17,717 nt of DNA from JBQCDV01 sp051960855. GTDB lineage: Bacteria > Actinomycetota > Actinomycetes > JAJZTN01. Positions 7,187 to 16,662 of the stretch are shown here, one piece after another. A program made the position numbers and the translations under genes. The notes under the pieces were generated by a model. It made no database searches, was not told where the DNA came from, and saw only the letters and a program-made list of their open reading frames with translations. The stretch covers positions 1 through 17,717 of the forward strand of contig JBQCDV010000197.1 of assembly GCA_051960855.1 (NCBI GenBank), written 5' to 3'. Position 1 is the first letter of the stretch; each line of letters opens with the position of its first letter.

Positions 7187-7488
7187 GGCCCTCGAGGGGG
7201 CCGGCTGGCACCTAGGCAGACGGGACGGGAAGGACGAGCGCGACGAGGAGAGCACTGCGACGCATGACTTCCTCACCTCCCGGGAACTCGTGCAGGGCGG
7301 CGCTAGACCGGTCCCGCGCTGCTCGCAACTCGTGCATGGCGTGCTGCTGGAGCGTAGGGAGCGCTTCCGGCACCCGCCACTGGTTTTTGGGCCGGCGTTT
7401 TCCACCGAAGGGGTGCACCGAGACAATGCCGGCACAGAAGAGCACGGGCTCGCGGCGAGCCGGCAGGACGGCGAGGAGTACTCCCAGC
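7187..7488. other. Divergent intergenic region between rsgA and glgX
   Basis: This 302-bp gap must hold the promoters of rsgA (leftward) and glgX-treY (rightward). I see no convincing -35/-10 pair. The nearest candidate for glgX is GACAAT (7423-7428) with TTTTCC 18 nt upstream, which is weak. The glgX ribosome-binding site AGGAG ends at 7478. One tiny leftward reading frame with a strong Shine-Dalgarno site lies at 7212-7265. I found no RNA gene or repeat. Confidence 0.5.
7212..7265 (-). CDS. Possible 17-aa leader peptide upstream of rsgA
   Basis: An ATG at 7265 begins a 17-codon frame, MRRSALLVALVLPVPSA, ending in TAG at 7212, 26 nt before the rsgA ATG. Its upstream GGAGGTGAGG (7271-7280) is the best Shine-Dalgarno-like stretch in this gap. 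The peptide has two Arg followed by a hydrophobic run, like a tiny membrane peptide. It may be a translated leader that affects rsgA expression, or simply chance in GC-rich DNA. I recognise no homologue. Confidence 0.2.
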   Translation of the reverse strand: MRRSALLVALVLPVPSA

Positions 7489-9626
<2,138 letters not shown>

Positions 9627-9630
<4 letters not shown>

Positions 9631-12062
9631 GGACTCCCAGCAGCACCTACCGGCTGCAGTTGAGACCCGACTTCGGCTTCGACGCCGCCGCCGCCATCAC
9701 CGGCTACCTCGCGCGGCTCGGGGTCAGCCACCTCTACCTCTCCCCCATCCTGCAGGCCGCCCCCGGATCCACTCACGGCTACGACGTCGTGGACCACTCC
9801 CGGCTCAACGCCGAGCTCGGCGGCGAGGAGGCCTTCGCCCGGCTGCAACAGGCCGCCGCCGAGCACGACCTCGGCATCGTCGTCGACGTCGTCCCCAACC
9901 ACATGGCCGTCCCGAAGCCGGCCACTCTCAACGCGCAGCTGTGGTCCGTACTGCGCGACGGGCCGGCCTCGCCCTACGCCCGGTGGTTCGACATCGACTG
10001 GGCGGCGCAGGACCGGGCGATCCTCATGCCCGTGCTGGGCAAGCGGATCGGGCAGGTGCTCGCCGCCGGCGAGCTCAGTCTCGACACCGCCGGAGACGAG
10101 CCGCTGCTGCGCTACTACGACTCGGTCTTCCCCGTCCGCCGCGGCACCGAGACGCTCCCCCTGCCCGAGCTGGTCGACCGGCAGTTCTATCGGCTGGCCT
10201 ACTGGCGGGTGGCCGACGAGGAGCTGAACTACCGGCGCTTCTTCGACGTCGACACCCTCGCGGCCATCCGCATGGAGGACCCGGCCGTCTTCGACGCCAC
10301 CCACGAGCTGCTGCTGAAGCTCTACGACAGCGGCGGCATCGACGGCTTCCGCATCGACCACCCGGACGGGCTGGCCGACCCGCGCGACTACCTGCGGCGG
10401 CTGTCGGAAGCCAGCGGTGGCGCCTGGGTCGTCGTCGAGAAGATCCTCGAGGGCGAGGAGCAGCTGCCTGAGGACTGGCCCACGGCCGGGACCACGGGCT
10501 ACGACGCTCTCAACCAGATCCTCGGGTTCCTGCTGGACGCCGGTGGCGCCGAGCCCCTCAACGTCCTGCACAGCAACCTCACCGGGCAGACACCGGACTT
10601 CCGCACGGTCCTCGAAGAGGCCAAGCGCGAGGTCCTGGCCACCGCGCTGCGGGCGGAGGTCGCCCGCCTGGTCGACCTCGTCGCCGCGATCGTGCACGAC
10701 GACATCGCGCTGCGTGACTTCACCCGCCGCGGCCTGACGATCGCCCTGGTCGAGCTGCTCGTCGCGATGCCCGTCTACCGCGCCTACACCGTGCCAGGAG
10801 AGCCGGCGCCAGAGGAGAGCGTGCGGATCGTGGAGCAGGCGGCCGAGGTCGCCCGCGCCCACGCACCCGAGCGCAGCGACGAGATCGCGCTGCTGGCAGA
10901 CCTGGCTCTGGGGCGGCTCGGCCGCGACCGGCGGCGCGACGAGTTCTGCGTGCGCTTCCAGCAGACCTGCGGGCCGGTGATGGCCAAGGGAGCCGAGGAC
11001 ACCGCGTTCTACCGCTGGTTCCGGCTGGCGGCACTCAACGAGGTCGGCGGCGACCCCGGCCACTTCTCCCGCTCTCCCGACGAGGTCCACGCCTGGGCGG
11101 CCCGGCAGGCCGCGCTGCACCCCACGAGCATGACGACGCTGTCGACCCACGACACCAAGCGCAGCGAGGACGTGCGGGCCCGGCTCGCGCTGCTCTCGGA
11201 GATCCCCGCCGAGTGGGAGCAGACGATGACGGCGCTGCGGGAGGCGGCAGCGCCGTTCCGCAGTGGCGAATGGCCCGACGCCGCCACGGAGTACCTGCTC
11301 TGGCAGACGGTGGTGGGGGCCTGGCCGATCGACGCCGACCGCCTCACGGCCTACCTCGAGAAGGCGTCACGGGAGGCCAAGCGACACACCACCTGGACCG
11401 AGCCCAACGCCGCCTACGACGAGGCGCTGGCGTCCTTCGCCCGCTCCGTGCTCGCCGATGACGCGATCACGACCGCGGTCGCGGCATTTGTCGAGCGCCT
11501 CCATCCGGGGTTCCGCAGCAACGTCGTCGCGCAGAAGCTGCTGCAGCTCACCGTGCCCGGCGTGCCCGACGTCTACCAGGGCTGCGAGCTCGTCGACCTC
11601 TCGCTCGTCGACCCCGACAACCGGCGGGAGGTCGACTATGAACGCCGGCGCTCGTTGCTGGCCGCCGTCGAACCGGCCCTCGCCGAGCAGCGTCTCATCG
11701 CCACCCTGCAGGGGATGCCGACGTCGGACCGGCTCGACGCGCTCAAGCTCGCGGTGACGACCGCCGCCCTGCACCTGAGGACGAGTACAGCGGCGTTCGG
11801 GCCGGACGCCACCTACGAGCCGCTCGCGACCACCTCGGGACATGCCTTCGGCTTTGTCCGCGGCGGAGCTGTCGCGACGGTCGTGACGCGGCTGCCGCTG
11901 CTGCTGGAGGCCAACGGCGGGTGGGCGGAGTCCGCTATCGCCCTGCCGGAGCCGCCGACGCAGTGGCGCGATGTGCTGACGGGCCGGTCTGCCGGCGGTG
12001 GCATGGTGCGGCTCGCCGAGCTCCTCGCCGACCTGCCCGTCGCCCTGCTCGTCGCCGAGTAG
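9627..12062 (+). CDS. treY: Malto-oligosyltrehalose synthase
   Basis: This 811-aa GH13 enzyme rearranges the reducing-end alpha-1,4 bond of maltodextrin into an alpha,alpha-1,1 bond, giving malto-oligosyltrehalose for TreZ. The N-terminus TYRLQLRPDFGFDAAAA and the segment HLYLSPILQAAPGSTHGYDV are hallmarks of TreY. Catalytic regions are DVVPNH (87-92), GFRIDHPDGLADP with nucleophile Asp244, VVVEKILEGEEQLP with Glu271, and STHDTKRSED with Asp509. The QGCELVDLSLVDPDNRREVDY segment near residue 650 is also family-typical, and the length is normal. Translation is coupled to glgX by ATGA. The stop at 12060-12062 is followed by a hairpin facing the convergent DUF1348 gene. treZ, usually adjacent, lies 2.6 kb further on. 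Confidence 0.96.
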
Positions 12063-12088
12063 GGCGTCGGGGCCGGTCCGCCGGCGCC
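12063..12088. terminator. Convergent hairpin between treY and the DUF1348 gene
   Basis: GGCGTCGG (12063-12070) pairs with CCGGCGCC (12081-12088) with one G-T wobble and a 10-nt loop. It fills almost the whole 29-bp gap between the converging stops and could terminate both directions. It has no T tract. Confidence 0.4.
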
Positions 12089-12091
12089 TCG

Positions 12092-12574
12092 CTAGAGGCC
12101 GAGGTCGCTGAGACCAGGGTGGTCGTCGGGCCGCGGGCCCAGGGGCCAGTGGTACTTCCGGTCGGACTCGGCGATGGGCAGGTCGTTGATGCTGGCAAGC
12201 CGCCGACGCATGAGGCCGTGCTCGTCGAACTCCCAGTTCTCGTTGCCGTAGCTGCGGAACCATGACCCGCTGTCGTCGTGCCACTCATAGGCGAAGCGCA
12301 CGGCGATGCGGTTGTCGTGGAACGCCCACATCTCCTTGATGAGCCGGTAGTCCAGCTCGCGCGCCCACTTGCGCTGCAGGAACGCGACGATGGCGTCACG
12401 CCCCTGGAGGAACTCGGCGCGGTTGCGCCACACGCTGTCGACCGAGTAGGCCCCCGCGACCTTGACCGGGTCACGTCCGTTCCAGGCGTCCTCGGCCTTG
12501 CGCACCTTGATGGCCGCGGTCTCAGCATCGAACGGCGGCAGCGGCGGTCGCTGCTCGTTGTCGGCGCTCGTCAT
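12092..12574 (-). CDS. DUF1348 family NTF2-like protein
   Basis: This 160-aa soluble protein has the NTF2/SnoaL fold. The core is highly characteristic of DUF1348: KAEDAWNGRDPVKVAGAY, VWRNRAEFLQGRDAIV, WARELDYRLIKEMWAF, IAVRFAYEWHD, and the C-terminal PIAESDRKYHWPLGPRPDDH. The family is widespread in soil bacteria and has no firmly established reaction; NTF2 folds often bind small hydrophobic ligands or act as isomerases, but I infer no function here. The ATG at 12574 is preceded by GAGGAGG, the clearest ribosome-binding site in the window. It lies on the same strand as the upstream aldo/keto reductase, with a 70-bp gap holding a hairpin, so it may be a separate transcript or be attenuated. 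Confidence 0.9.
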   Translation of the reverse strand: MTSADNEQRPPLPPFDAETAAIKVRKAEDAWNGRDPVKVAGAYSVDSVWRNRAEFLQGRDAIVAFLQRKWARELDYRLIKEMWAFHDNRIAVRFAYEWHDDSGSWFRSYGNENWEFDEHGLMRRRLASINDLPIAESDRKYHWPLGPRPDDHPGLSDLGL

Positions 12575-12592
12575 CGTCCCTCCTCTACGCGG

Positions 12593-12622
12593 AAAGGGGC
12601 CCGCCGGGTGGCGGACCCCTTT
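12593..12622 (-). terminator. Hairpin after the aldo/keto reductase gene
   Basis: AAAGGGG (12593-12599) plus CCGCC (12601-12605) pairs with GGCGG (12610-12614) plus CCCCTTT (12616-12622). There is a single C/A mismatch and a 4-nt loop. Read leftward, it starts 22 nt after the reductase stop and ends in TTTCC, a short U run. It sits in front of the DUF1348 ribosome-binding site, so it could be a terminator or attenuator between the two genes. Confidence 0.6.
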
Positions 12623-12644
12623 ACGTCACAACGACATCCTGGAG

Positions 12645-13511
12645 CTACTTGCCCGTGGCGTCGAGCTGGGCGAGCTCGTCCTGCGACAGCTGCAGGTCAA
12701 CGGCCTTCAGCGAGTCGAGAATCGACTCGGGCCGGCTCGCACCGGGGATCGGGATGACGCGATCGCCCTTGGCCAGCTCCCAGGCCAGGCAGACCTGCTG
12801 CGGGCTCACGCCGTGGGCGTCGGCGACCTGCTTGAACGGGGCGAACTCCTCACCGAGCTGACCGGCCTTGCCGATGCCGCCCAGTGGCGACCACGGAAGG
12901 AAGGCGATGCCCATCTGCTCGCAGAGCTCGAGCTCCGGCTCCGAGGACCGGAAGGCCGGCGAGAACTGGTTCTGCACGGACACCAGTCGGCCGCCAAGGA
13001 TCTCCTGAGCGGTGCGGATCTGGTCGGGGTTGAAGTTCGACACGCCAGCCATGCGGATCTTGCCCTCGTCGAGCAGGTCGGCGACCGTCTGCACCGACTC
13101 CTCAATCGGGGTCTTCGGATCCGGCCGGTGGAACTGGTAGAGCCCGATCGCGTCCACGCCGAGCCGCTTGAGCGATGCCTCGCAGGCCTCGCGGATGTGC
13201 TTCGCCGAGCCGTCGAGCGTCCACGAGCCGTCCCCGGGGCGCAGGTGGCCGCCCTTCGTAGCAACCAGGATCGAGCTGCGGTCTCCGCCCCAGGTCCCGA
13301 GCGCCTTGGCGATCAGGGACTCGTTGTGACCGACCTCGTCGGCGCCGATGTGGTAAGCGTCGGCGGTGTCGATGAAGGTCACGCCAGCGTCCAGCGCGGC
13401 GTGGATCGTGCGGATGGACCGGTCCTCCTCGGGCCGCCCCTCGATCGACATCGGCATGCCGCCGAGCCCGATCGCGCTGACCTGGACACTTCCGATGCTG
13501 CGCGTCTGCAT
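12645..13511 (-). CDS. Aldo/keto reductase family oxidoreductase
   Basis: This 288-aa (beta/alpha)8 NADPH-dependent reductase acts on an unidentified aldehyde or ketone. The catalytic tetrad is visible: Asp48 and Tyr53 in TFIDTADAYHIG, Lys86 in VATKGG, and His128 in YQFHRPD. The cofactor end shows SNFNPDQI, SVQNQFSP, FLPWSPLGGIG and IPIPGASRPESILD, as in the AKR family that includes YajO/Tas-like and PLP-related members. The ATG at 13511 has AAAGGA 6 nt upstream. The gene is separate from ppk2 (169-bp gap) and is followed by a good hairpin. The physiological substrate cannot be read from sequence, and the neighbours give no clear pathway link. Confidence 0.93.
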   Translation of the reverse strand: MQTRSIGSVQVSAIGLGGMPMSIEGRPEEDRSIRTIHAALDAGVTFIDTADAYHIGADEVGHNESLIAKALGTWGGDRSSILVATKGGHLRPGDGSWTLDGSAKHIREACEASLKRLGVDAIGLYQFHRPDPKTPIEESVQTVADLLDEGKIRMAGVSNFNPDQIRTAQEILGGRLVSVQNQFSPAFRSSEPELELCEQMGIAFLPWSPLGGIGKAGQLGEEFAPFKQVADAHGVSPQQVCLAWELAKGDRVIPIPGASRPESILDSLKAVDLQLSQDELAQLDATGK

Positions 13512-13536
13512 ACGCGTCCTTTCGATGCTGGCTCTT

Positions 13537-13566
13537 CGGTCGTCATTGGTCGGTCGTCACTGACGA
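13537..13566. promoter_or_regulatory. CGGTCGTCA direct repeats and TCGTCA-C-TGACGA palindrome upstream of the reductase
   Basis: CGGTCGTCA occurs at 13537-13545 and 13551-13559, a 14-bp period. The second copy continues into TCGTCA-C-TGACGA (13554-13566), an exact dyad. The TGACGA half-site thus appears three times, 26-55 bp upstream of the reductase ATG, where a repressor or activator would bind. No sigma factor hexamers stand out. The assignment as an operator is inference. Confidence 0.35.
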
Positions 13567-13680
13567 ACGTCGCTGTCGAGGGTTCCCGCCGTCGCTGTCC
13601 GCGACGCCATTCCAAGCGTCACTCCGCAGGCGGGAATACGCCTCTGGGCCGGAAGGGCGTCGTCCGAGCCCGCGGCCGGC

Positions 13681-14613
13681 TCAGGTCTCGAGCAGGCGTC
13701 GCCGCTGCGCCTCGGGGTCGAAGTCCGGGGCAGGCCAGACCAGGCCCATGCCCTGCAGGGCCTCGAGCAGCAGCCGCCCGACGGCCCAGTTGCGGTACCA
13801 CTTCCGGTCGCCGGGGACGACGTACCAGGGCGCCACCTCGGTGTTGCACTCACGCAGGGCGTCGGCGTAGGCCGCCTGGTAGTCGTCCCAGCGCAGCCGC
13901 TCGTCGACATCACCGGGGTTGAACTTCCACAGCTTGTCCTTGCGGTCCAGCCGCGCGAGCAGCCGCTCCCGCTGCTCGTCCTTGCTGATGTGCAGGAAGC
14001 ACTTCACGACCACCGTGCCGGCCTCGACCAGCTGGGCCTCGAAGTCGTTGATCTGCGAGTAGCGCCCCCGCCACTGGTCCTCGGGGACCAGCTCGTGCAC
14101 CCGGACGACGAGGACGTCCTCGTAGTGCGACCGGTCGAAGACCCCGAGCTGGCCGGGCGCGGGGAGGCCCCGCCGGATCCGCCAGAGGAAGTCGTGCTGG
14201 AGCTCCTCCTCGGTCGGCTTGCCAAAGGCGACGTAGCGGACCCCGATCGGCGCGACCTCGCCGACGACGTGGTTGACGGTCCCGCCCTTGCCGGCGGTAT
14301 CCATCCCCTGCAGGACCAGCAACACGGAACGATGGCCGCCGGTGCGGCCCTCCGCCCAGAGCATCTCCTGCAGGTCCGATAGCCGCGACCCATCCGCGGC
14401 CGCGAGTGCGGCGGCGGCACCCTTGCGCTTCGAGCCGCTGAGCCGGGCGATCTGCGGCGGCAGCCCGGGCATCGCGTCGGTGGCCAACCGGCTGAGGTCG
14501 ACGTCGCCCGGGGGCAGTCGCAGCAGGGAGCTCAGCGGGGTCGGCGCACCCGGGCCACCGCTGCGTCGTTCGCCGGGTCGGGGATCCTTGGACGAGCCCT
14601 TCGAGGAAGCCAC
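13681..14613 (-). CDS. ppk2: PPK2 family polyphosphate kinase
   Basis: This 310-aa cytoplasmic enzyme transfers phosphate between polyphosphate and nucleotides. The P-loop is QGMDTAGKGG (Walker A 103-110), Walker B is FDRSHYEDVLV with Asp160, and the lid region carries the Arg-rich RDK...RERLLARLDRK helices. The C-terminal WYVVPGDRKWYRNWAV is diagnostic of PPK2. The N-terminal ~60 residues are Ser/Gly/Pro-rich. The start is uncertain: GTG 14613 is used because homology begins within ~30 residues, but it lacks a Shine-Dalgarno site and may be leaderless. A GTG at 14667 is in frame but adds a Arg/Ala-rich stretch. The frame remains open to 16446, all shadow of treZ. It is transcribed divergently from treZ. 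The nucleotide specificity (NMP or NDP) cannot be told from these motifs. Confidence 0.92.
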   Translation of the reverse strand: MASSKGSSKDPRPGERRSGGPGAPTPLSSLLRLPPGDVDLSRLATDAMPGLPPQIARLSGSKRKGAAAALAAADGSRLSDLQEMLWAEGRTGGHRSVLLVLQGMDTAGKGGTVNHVVGEVAPIGVRYVAFGKPTEEELQHDFLWRIRRGLPAPGQLGVFDRSHYEDVLVVRVHELVPEDQWRGRYSQINDFEAQLVEAGTVVVKCFLHISKDEQRERLLARLDRKDKLWKFNPGDVDERLRWDDYQAAYADALRECNTEVAPWYVVPGDRKWYRNWAVGRLLLEALQGMGLVWPAPDFDPEAQRRRLLET

Positions 14614-14694
14614 GTGCGCATCTTGCCGCGCGCTCGCCCGCTCGGCACGCGCGTGGACGTTTCGCACCGCGACCGCACCGAAAGGACTTCCTGC
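14614..14694. promoter_or_regulatory. Divergent ppk2/treZ control region
   Basis: These 81 bp are the only non-coding DNA between two divergent GTG-started genes, so both promoters must lie here or inside the genes. The treZ ribosome-binding site AAAGGA (14681-14686) is clear, 8 nt before its GTG. No ribosome-binding site is seen for ppk2, and no recognisable -35/-10 pair is seen in either direction. Shared regulation of the two genes is inferred from geometry only. Confidence 0.4.
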
Positions 14695-16572
14695 GTGAGC
14701 AGCTACTCCCCTCTGCGCGTGTGGGCACCGAAGGCCACGGAGTCGGTCGACCTGGTTGTCGGCTATCCCGACAGCGCGGCCGCCTCCGACATCACGGCGG
14801 GATCGACGCGGCGCGCGCTCGACCGCGCCGAGGGCGGCTGGTGGCAGCTGCAGGAGGCGCTGCCAGCCGGCACCGACTACGCCTTCTCGATCGACGGCGG
14901 CCGCCCCGCTCCCGACCCGCGGTCCCGCTGGCAGCCGCACGGCGTGCACGGCCCGTCGCGGGCCTACCACGACGGCTCCTTCCCCTGGACGGACCAGGGA
15001 TGGCGCGGCCTCGACGTTCGGGGAGGGGTGATCTACGAGCTGCACGTCGGGACGTTCACCGACCCCTTCAGTCGGACTCCGGCAGGCGCTCAGGGAGGGA
15101 CCTTCGACGCGGCGATCGAGCGGCTGGATGAGCTCGTCGAGCTCGGGGTCGACACCGTCGAGGTGATGCCGATCGCCGCCTTCCCCGGCCGGCACGGGTG
15201 GGGCTACGACGGGGTCGACCTCTACGCCGTGCACGCGCCCTACGGCGGGCCTGACGGTTTCAAGCGCTTCGTCGACGCCTGCCATGCCCGCGGTCTCGGC
15301 GTCGTGCTCGACGTCGTCTACAACCACCTCGGGCCGAGCGGCAACTACCTGTCGGTCTTCGGGCCGTATTTCACGGAGGCCCACCAGACGCCGTGGGGGG
15401 CCGCGGTCAACCTCGACGACAGTGGCTCGGACGAGGTGCGCCGCTACCTCATCGACAACGCGGTCATGTGGCTGCGGGACTACCACTGCGACGGCCTGCG
15501 GCTGGATGCGGTGCACGCGCTGCTCGACGACCGTGCGGTGCACGTCCTCGAGGAGTTGTCGGCCGAGGTGGACGCTCTCGCCGGCCGTCTCGGACGCCCG
15601 CTGACGCTCATCGCCGAGAGCGACCGCAACGACGTTCGCACTATCACGCCTCGCGAGGCGGGCGGGCTGGGGCTGCAGGCGCAGTGGGACGACGACGTGC
15701 ACCACGCGCTGCACGCGCTGCTGACCGGCGAACGGCAGGGCTACTACTGCGACTTCGGCAGCCTCGAGGTGCTGCGGAAGGTGTGGGAGCACGCGTTCCT
15801 GCACGACGGGACCTACTCGACGTTCCGTGGACGCCACCATGGCCGCCCGGTGGACCCGCACACCCTGTCCGGTCATCGGCTCGTCGCGTTCCTCCAGGAC
15901 CACGACCAGGTCGGCAACCGCGCAACCGGCGACCGGCTCGCTGCCACCGTCCCGCCCGGTCTGCTCAAGGTCGGCGCGGCGCTGCTGCTGACCAGTCCCT
16001 TCACGCCGATGCTCTGGATGGGCGAGGAGTGGGCGGCGAGCACGCCATGGTGCTACTTCACAGACCACCAGGAGCCCGAGCTCGCCGAAGCCATCCGCCA
16101 GGGCCGCCGACGGGAGTTCGCCTCCCACGGCTGGGCTGCAGAGGACATCCCGGACCCGCAAGCGGACTCGACGGTCGCCTCGTCGGTGCTGTCGTGGGAC
16201 GAGCGTCGCGACGGCGTGCACGGCGAGGTGCTCTCCTGGTACCGAGAGCTGATTGCGTTGCGTCGACGCGAACCTCAACTCGCCGACCCGCGGCTCGACC
16301 GCGTGCACGTCGACATCGACCCCGAACGCCGCACGGTCGTCATCCACCGTGGGTCGCTGCGGGTGGTCGCCAACCTGGGCGACAGCGAGGCCTCCGTGTC
16401 CCTCGACGCGCCGGTGCTGGAGGTCCTGGCCGACTCGGCAAGCCATTCGAGATCGGCTTCGCAGGGCGAGGAATCAGTTGTGTTGCCGCAGCAATCGGTG
16501 CGAATAGTCCGAATTGCTCAGTTTTTCGCCCCGCCTGCGGCAACTATCTTGACAAATTTTGCCGACGCTTGA
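14695..16572 (+). CDS. treZ: Malto-oligosyltrehalose trehalohydrolase
   Basis: This 625-aa GH13 enzyme hydrolyses the bond next to the terminal trehalosyl unit and releases free trehalose, the last step after GlgX and TreY. An N-terminal CBM48-like module opens LRVWAPKATESVDLVV. The barrel has DVVYNHLGPSGNYL (Asp206), GLRLDAVHAL with nucleophile Asp271, IAESDRND with Glu308, and LQDHDQVGN with Asp404. The TPMLWMGEEWAASTPWCYFTDH segment is diagnostic of TreZ. The GTG at 14695 is chosen for its AAAGGA 8 nt upstream; the frame back to 14614 has no family sequence. The C-terminus runs ~16 residues past the expected end (LPQQSVRIVRI) into notably AT-richer DNA, a mild oddity. It is separated from treY by three minus-strand genes. 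Confidence 0.95.
   Translation: MSSYSPLRVWAPKATESVDLVVGYPDSAAASDITAGSTRRALDRAEGGWWQLQEALPAGTDYAFSIDGGRPAPDPRSRWQPHGVHGPSRAYHDGSFPWTDQGWRGLDVRGGVIYELHVGTFTDPFSRTPAGAQGGTFDAAIERLDELVELGVDTVEVMPIAAFPGRHGWGYDGVDLYAVHAPYGGPDGFKRFVDACHARGLGVVLDVVYNHLGPSGNYLSVFGPYFTEAHQTPWGAAVNLDDSGSDEVRRYLIDNAVMWLRDYHCDGLRLDAVHALLDDRAVHVLEELSAEVDALAGRLGRPLTLIAESDRNDVRTITPREAGGLGLQAQWDDDVHHALHALLTGERQGYYCDFGSLEVLRKVWEHAFLHDGTYSTFRGRHHGRPVDPHTLSGHRLVAFLQDHDQVGNRATGDRLAATVPPGLLKVGAALLLTSPFTPMLWMGEEWAASTPWCYFTDHQEPELAEAIRQGRRREFASHGWAAEDIPDPQADSTVASSVLSWDERRDGVHGEVLSWYRELIALRRREPQLADPRLDRVHVDIDPERRTVVIHRGSLRVVANLGDSEASVSLDAPVLEVLADSASHSRSASQGEESVVLPQQSVRIVRIAQFFAPPAATILTNFADA
16501..16560 (+). promoter_or_regulatory. 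AT-rich patch at the treZ 3' end, possible promoter of the S53 peptidase
   Basis: These 60 bases are 47% GC (28 of 60) inside DNA of roughly 70% GC. They include a perfect TTGACA hexamer (16549-16554) followed by AATTTT. No good -10 hexamer occurs 16-19 nt downstream, so this is only a hint of a promoter. The patch also encodes the unusual treZ tail. Confidence 0.22.
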
Positions 16573-16609
16573 CCAGCGTCGCATTCCTTCCGCCCCCTTC
16601 GATGACGAA

Positions 16610-16645
16610 GAGTGTGGCGCACGCACAGAACGTGCGCCCACGCTC
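16610..16645 (+). terminator. 14-bp hairpin between treZ and the S53 peptidase gene
   Basis: GAGTGTGGCGCACG (16610-16623) pairs with CGTGCGCCCACGCTC (16631-16645) around a 7-nt loop, with one G-T wobble and one bulged C. It begins 37 nt after the treZ stop and ends 17 nt before the peptidase ATG, just upstream of its GGGGGA ribosome-binding site. It has no T tract. It could terminate treZ transcripts or act as a stabilising or regulatory hairpin in the peptidase leader. Confidence 0.5.
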
Positions 16646-16662
16646 CGTCACGGGGGACACCC

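Noticed and set aside
7426..7488. Earlier glgX start at the in-frame ATG 7426
   Set aside because: The added residues are Arg/Ser-rich and unlike GlgX N-termini. ATG 7489 has a good AGGAG and the family-typical opening.
13681..16446. 921-codon minus-strand open frame running from ppk2 through all of treZ
   Set aside because: Only the ppk2 part matches a family. The rest is antisense to treZ and is Arg/Val/His/Gln-rich, a codon-bias artefact of high-GC DNA.
16549..16577. Complete sigma70-type promoter for the peptidase
   Set aside because: TTGACA is perfect, but no acceptable -10 hexamer lies 16-19 nt downstream, so only a low-confidence AT-rich region is reported.
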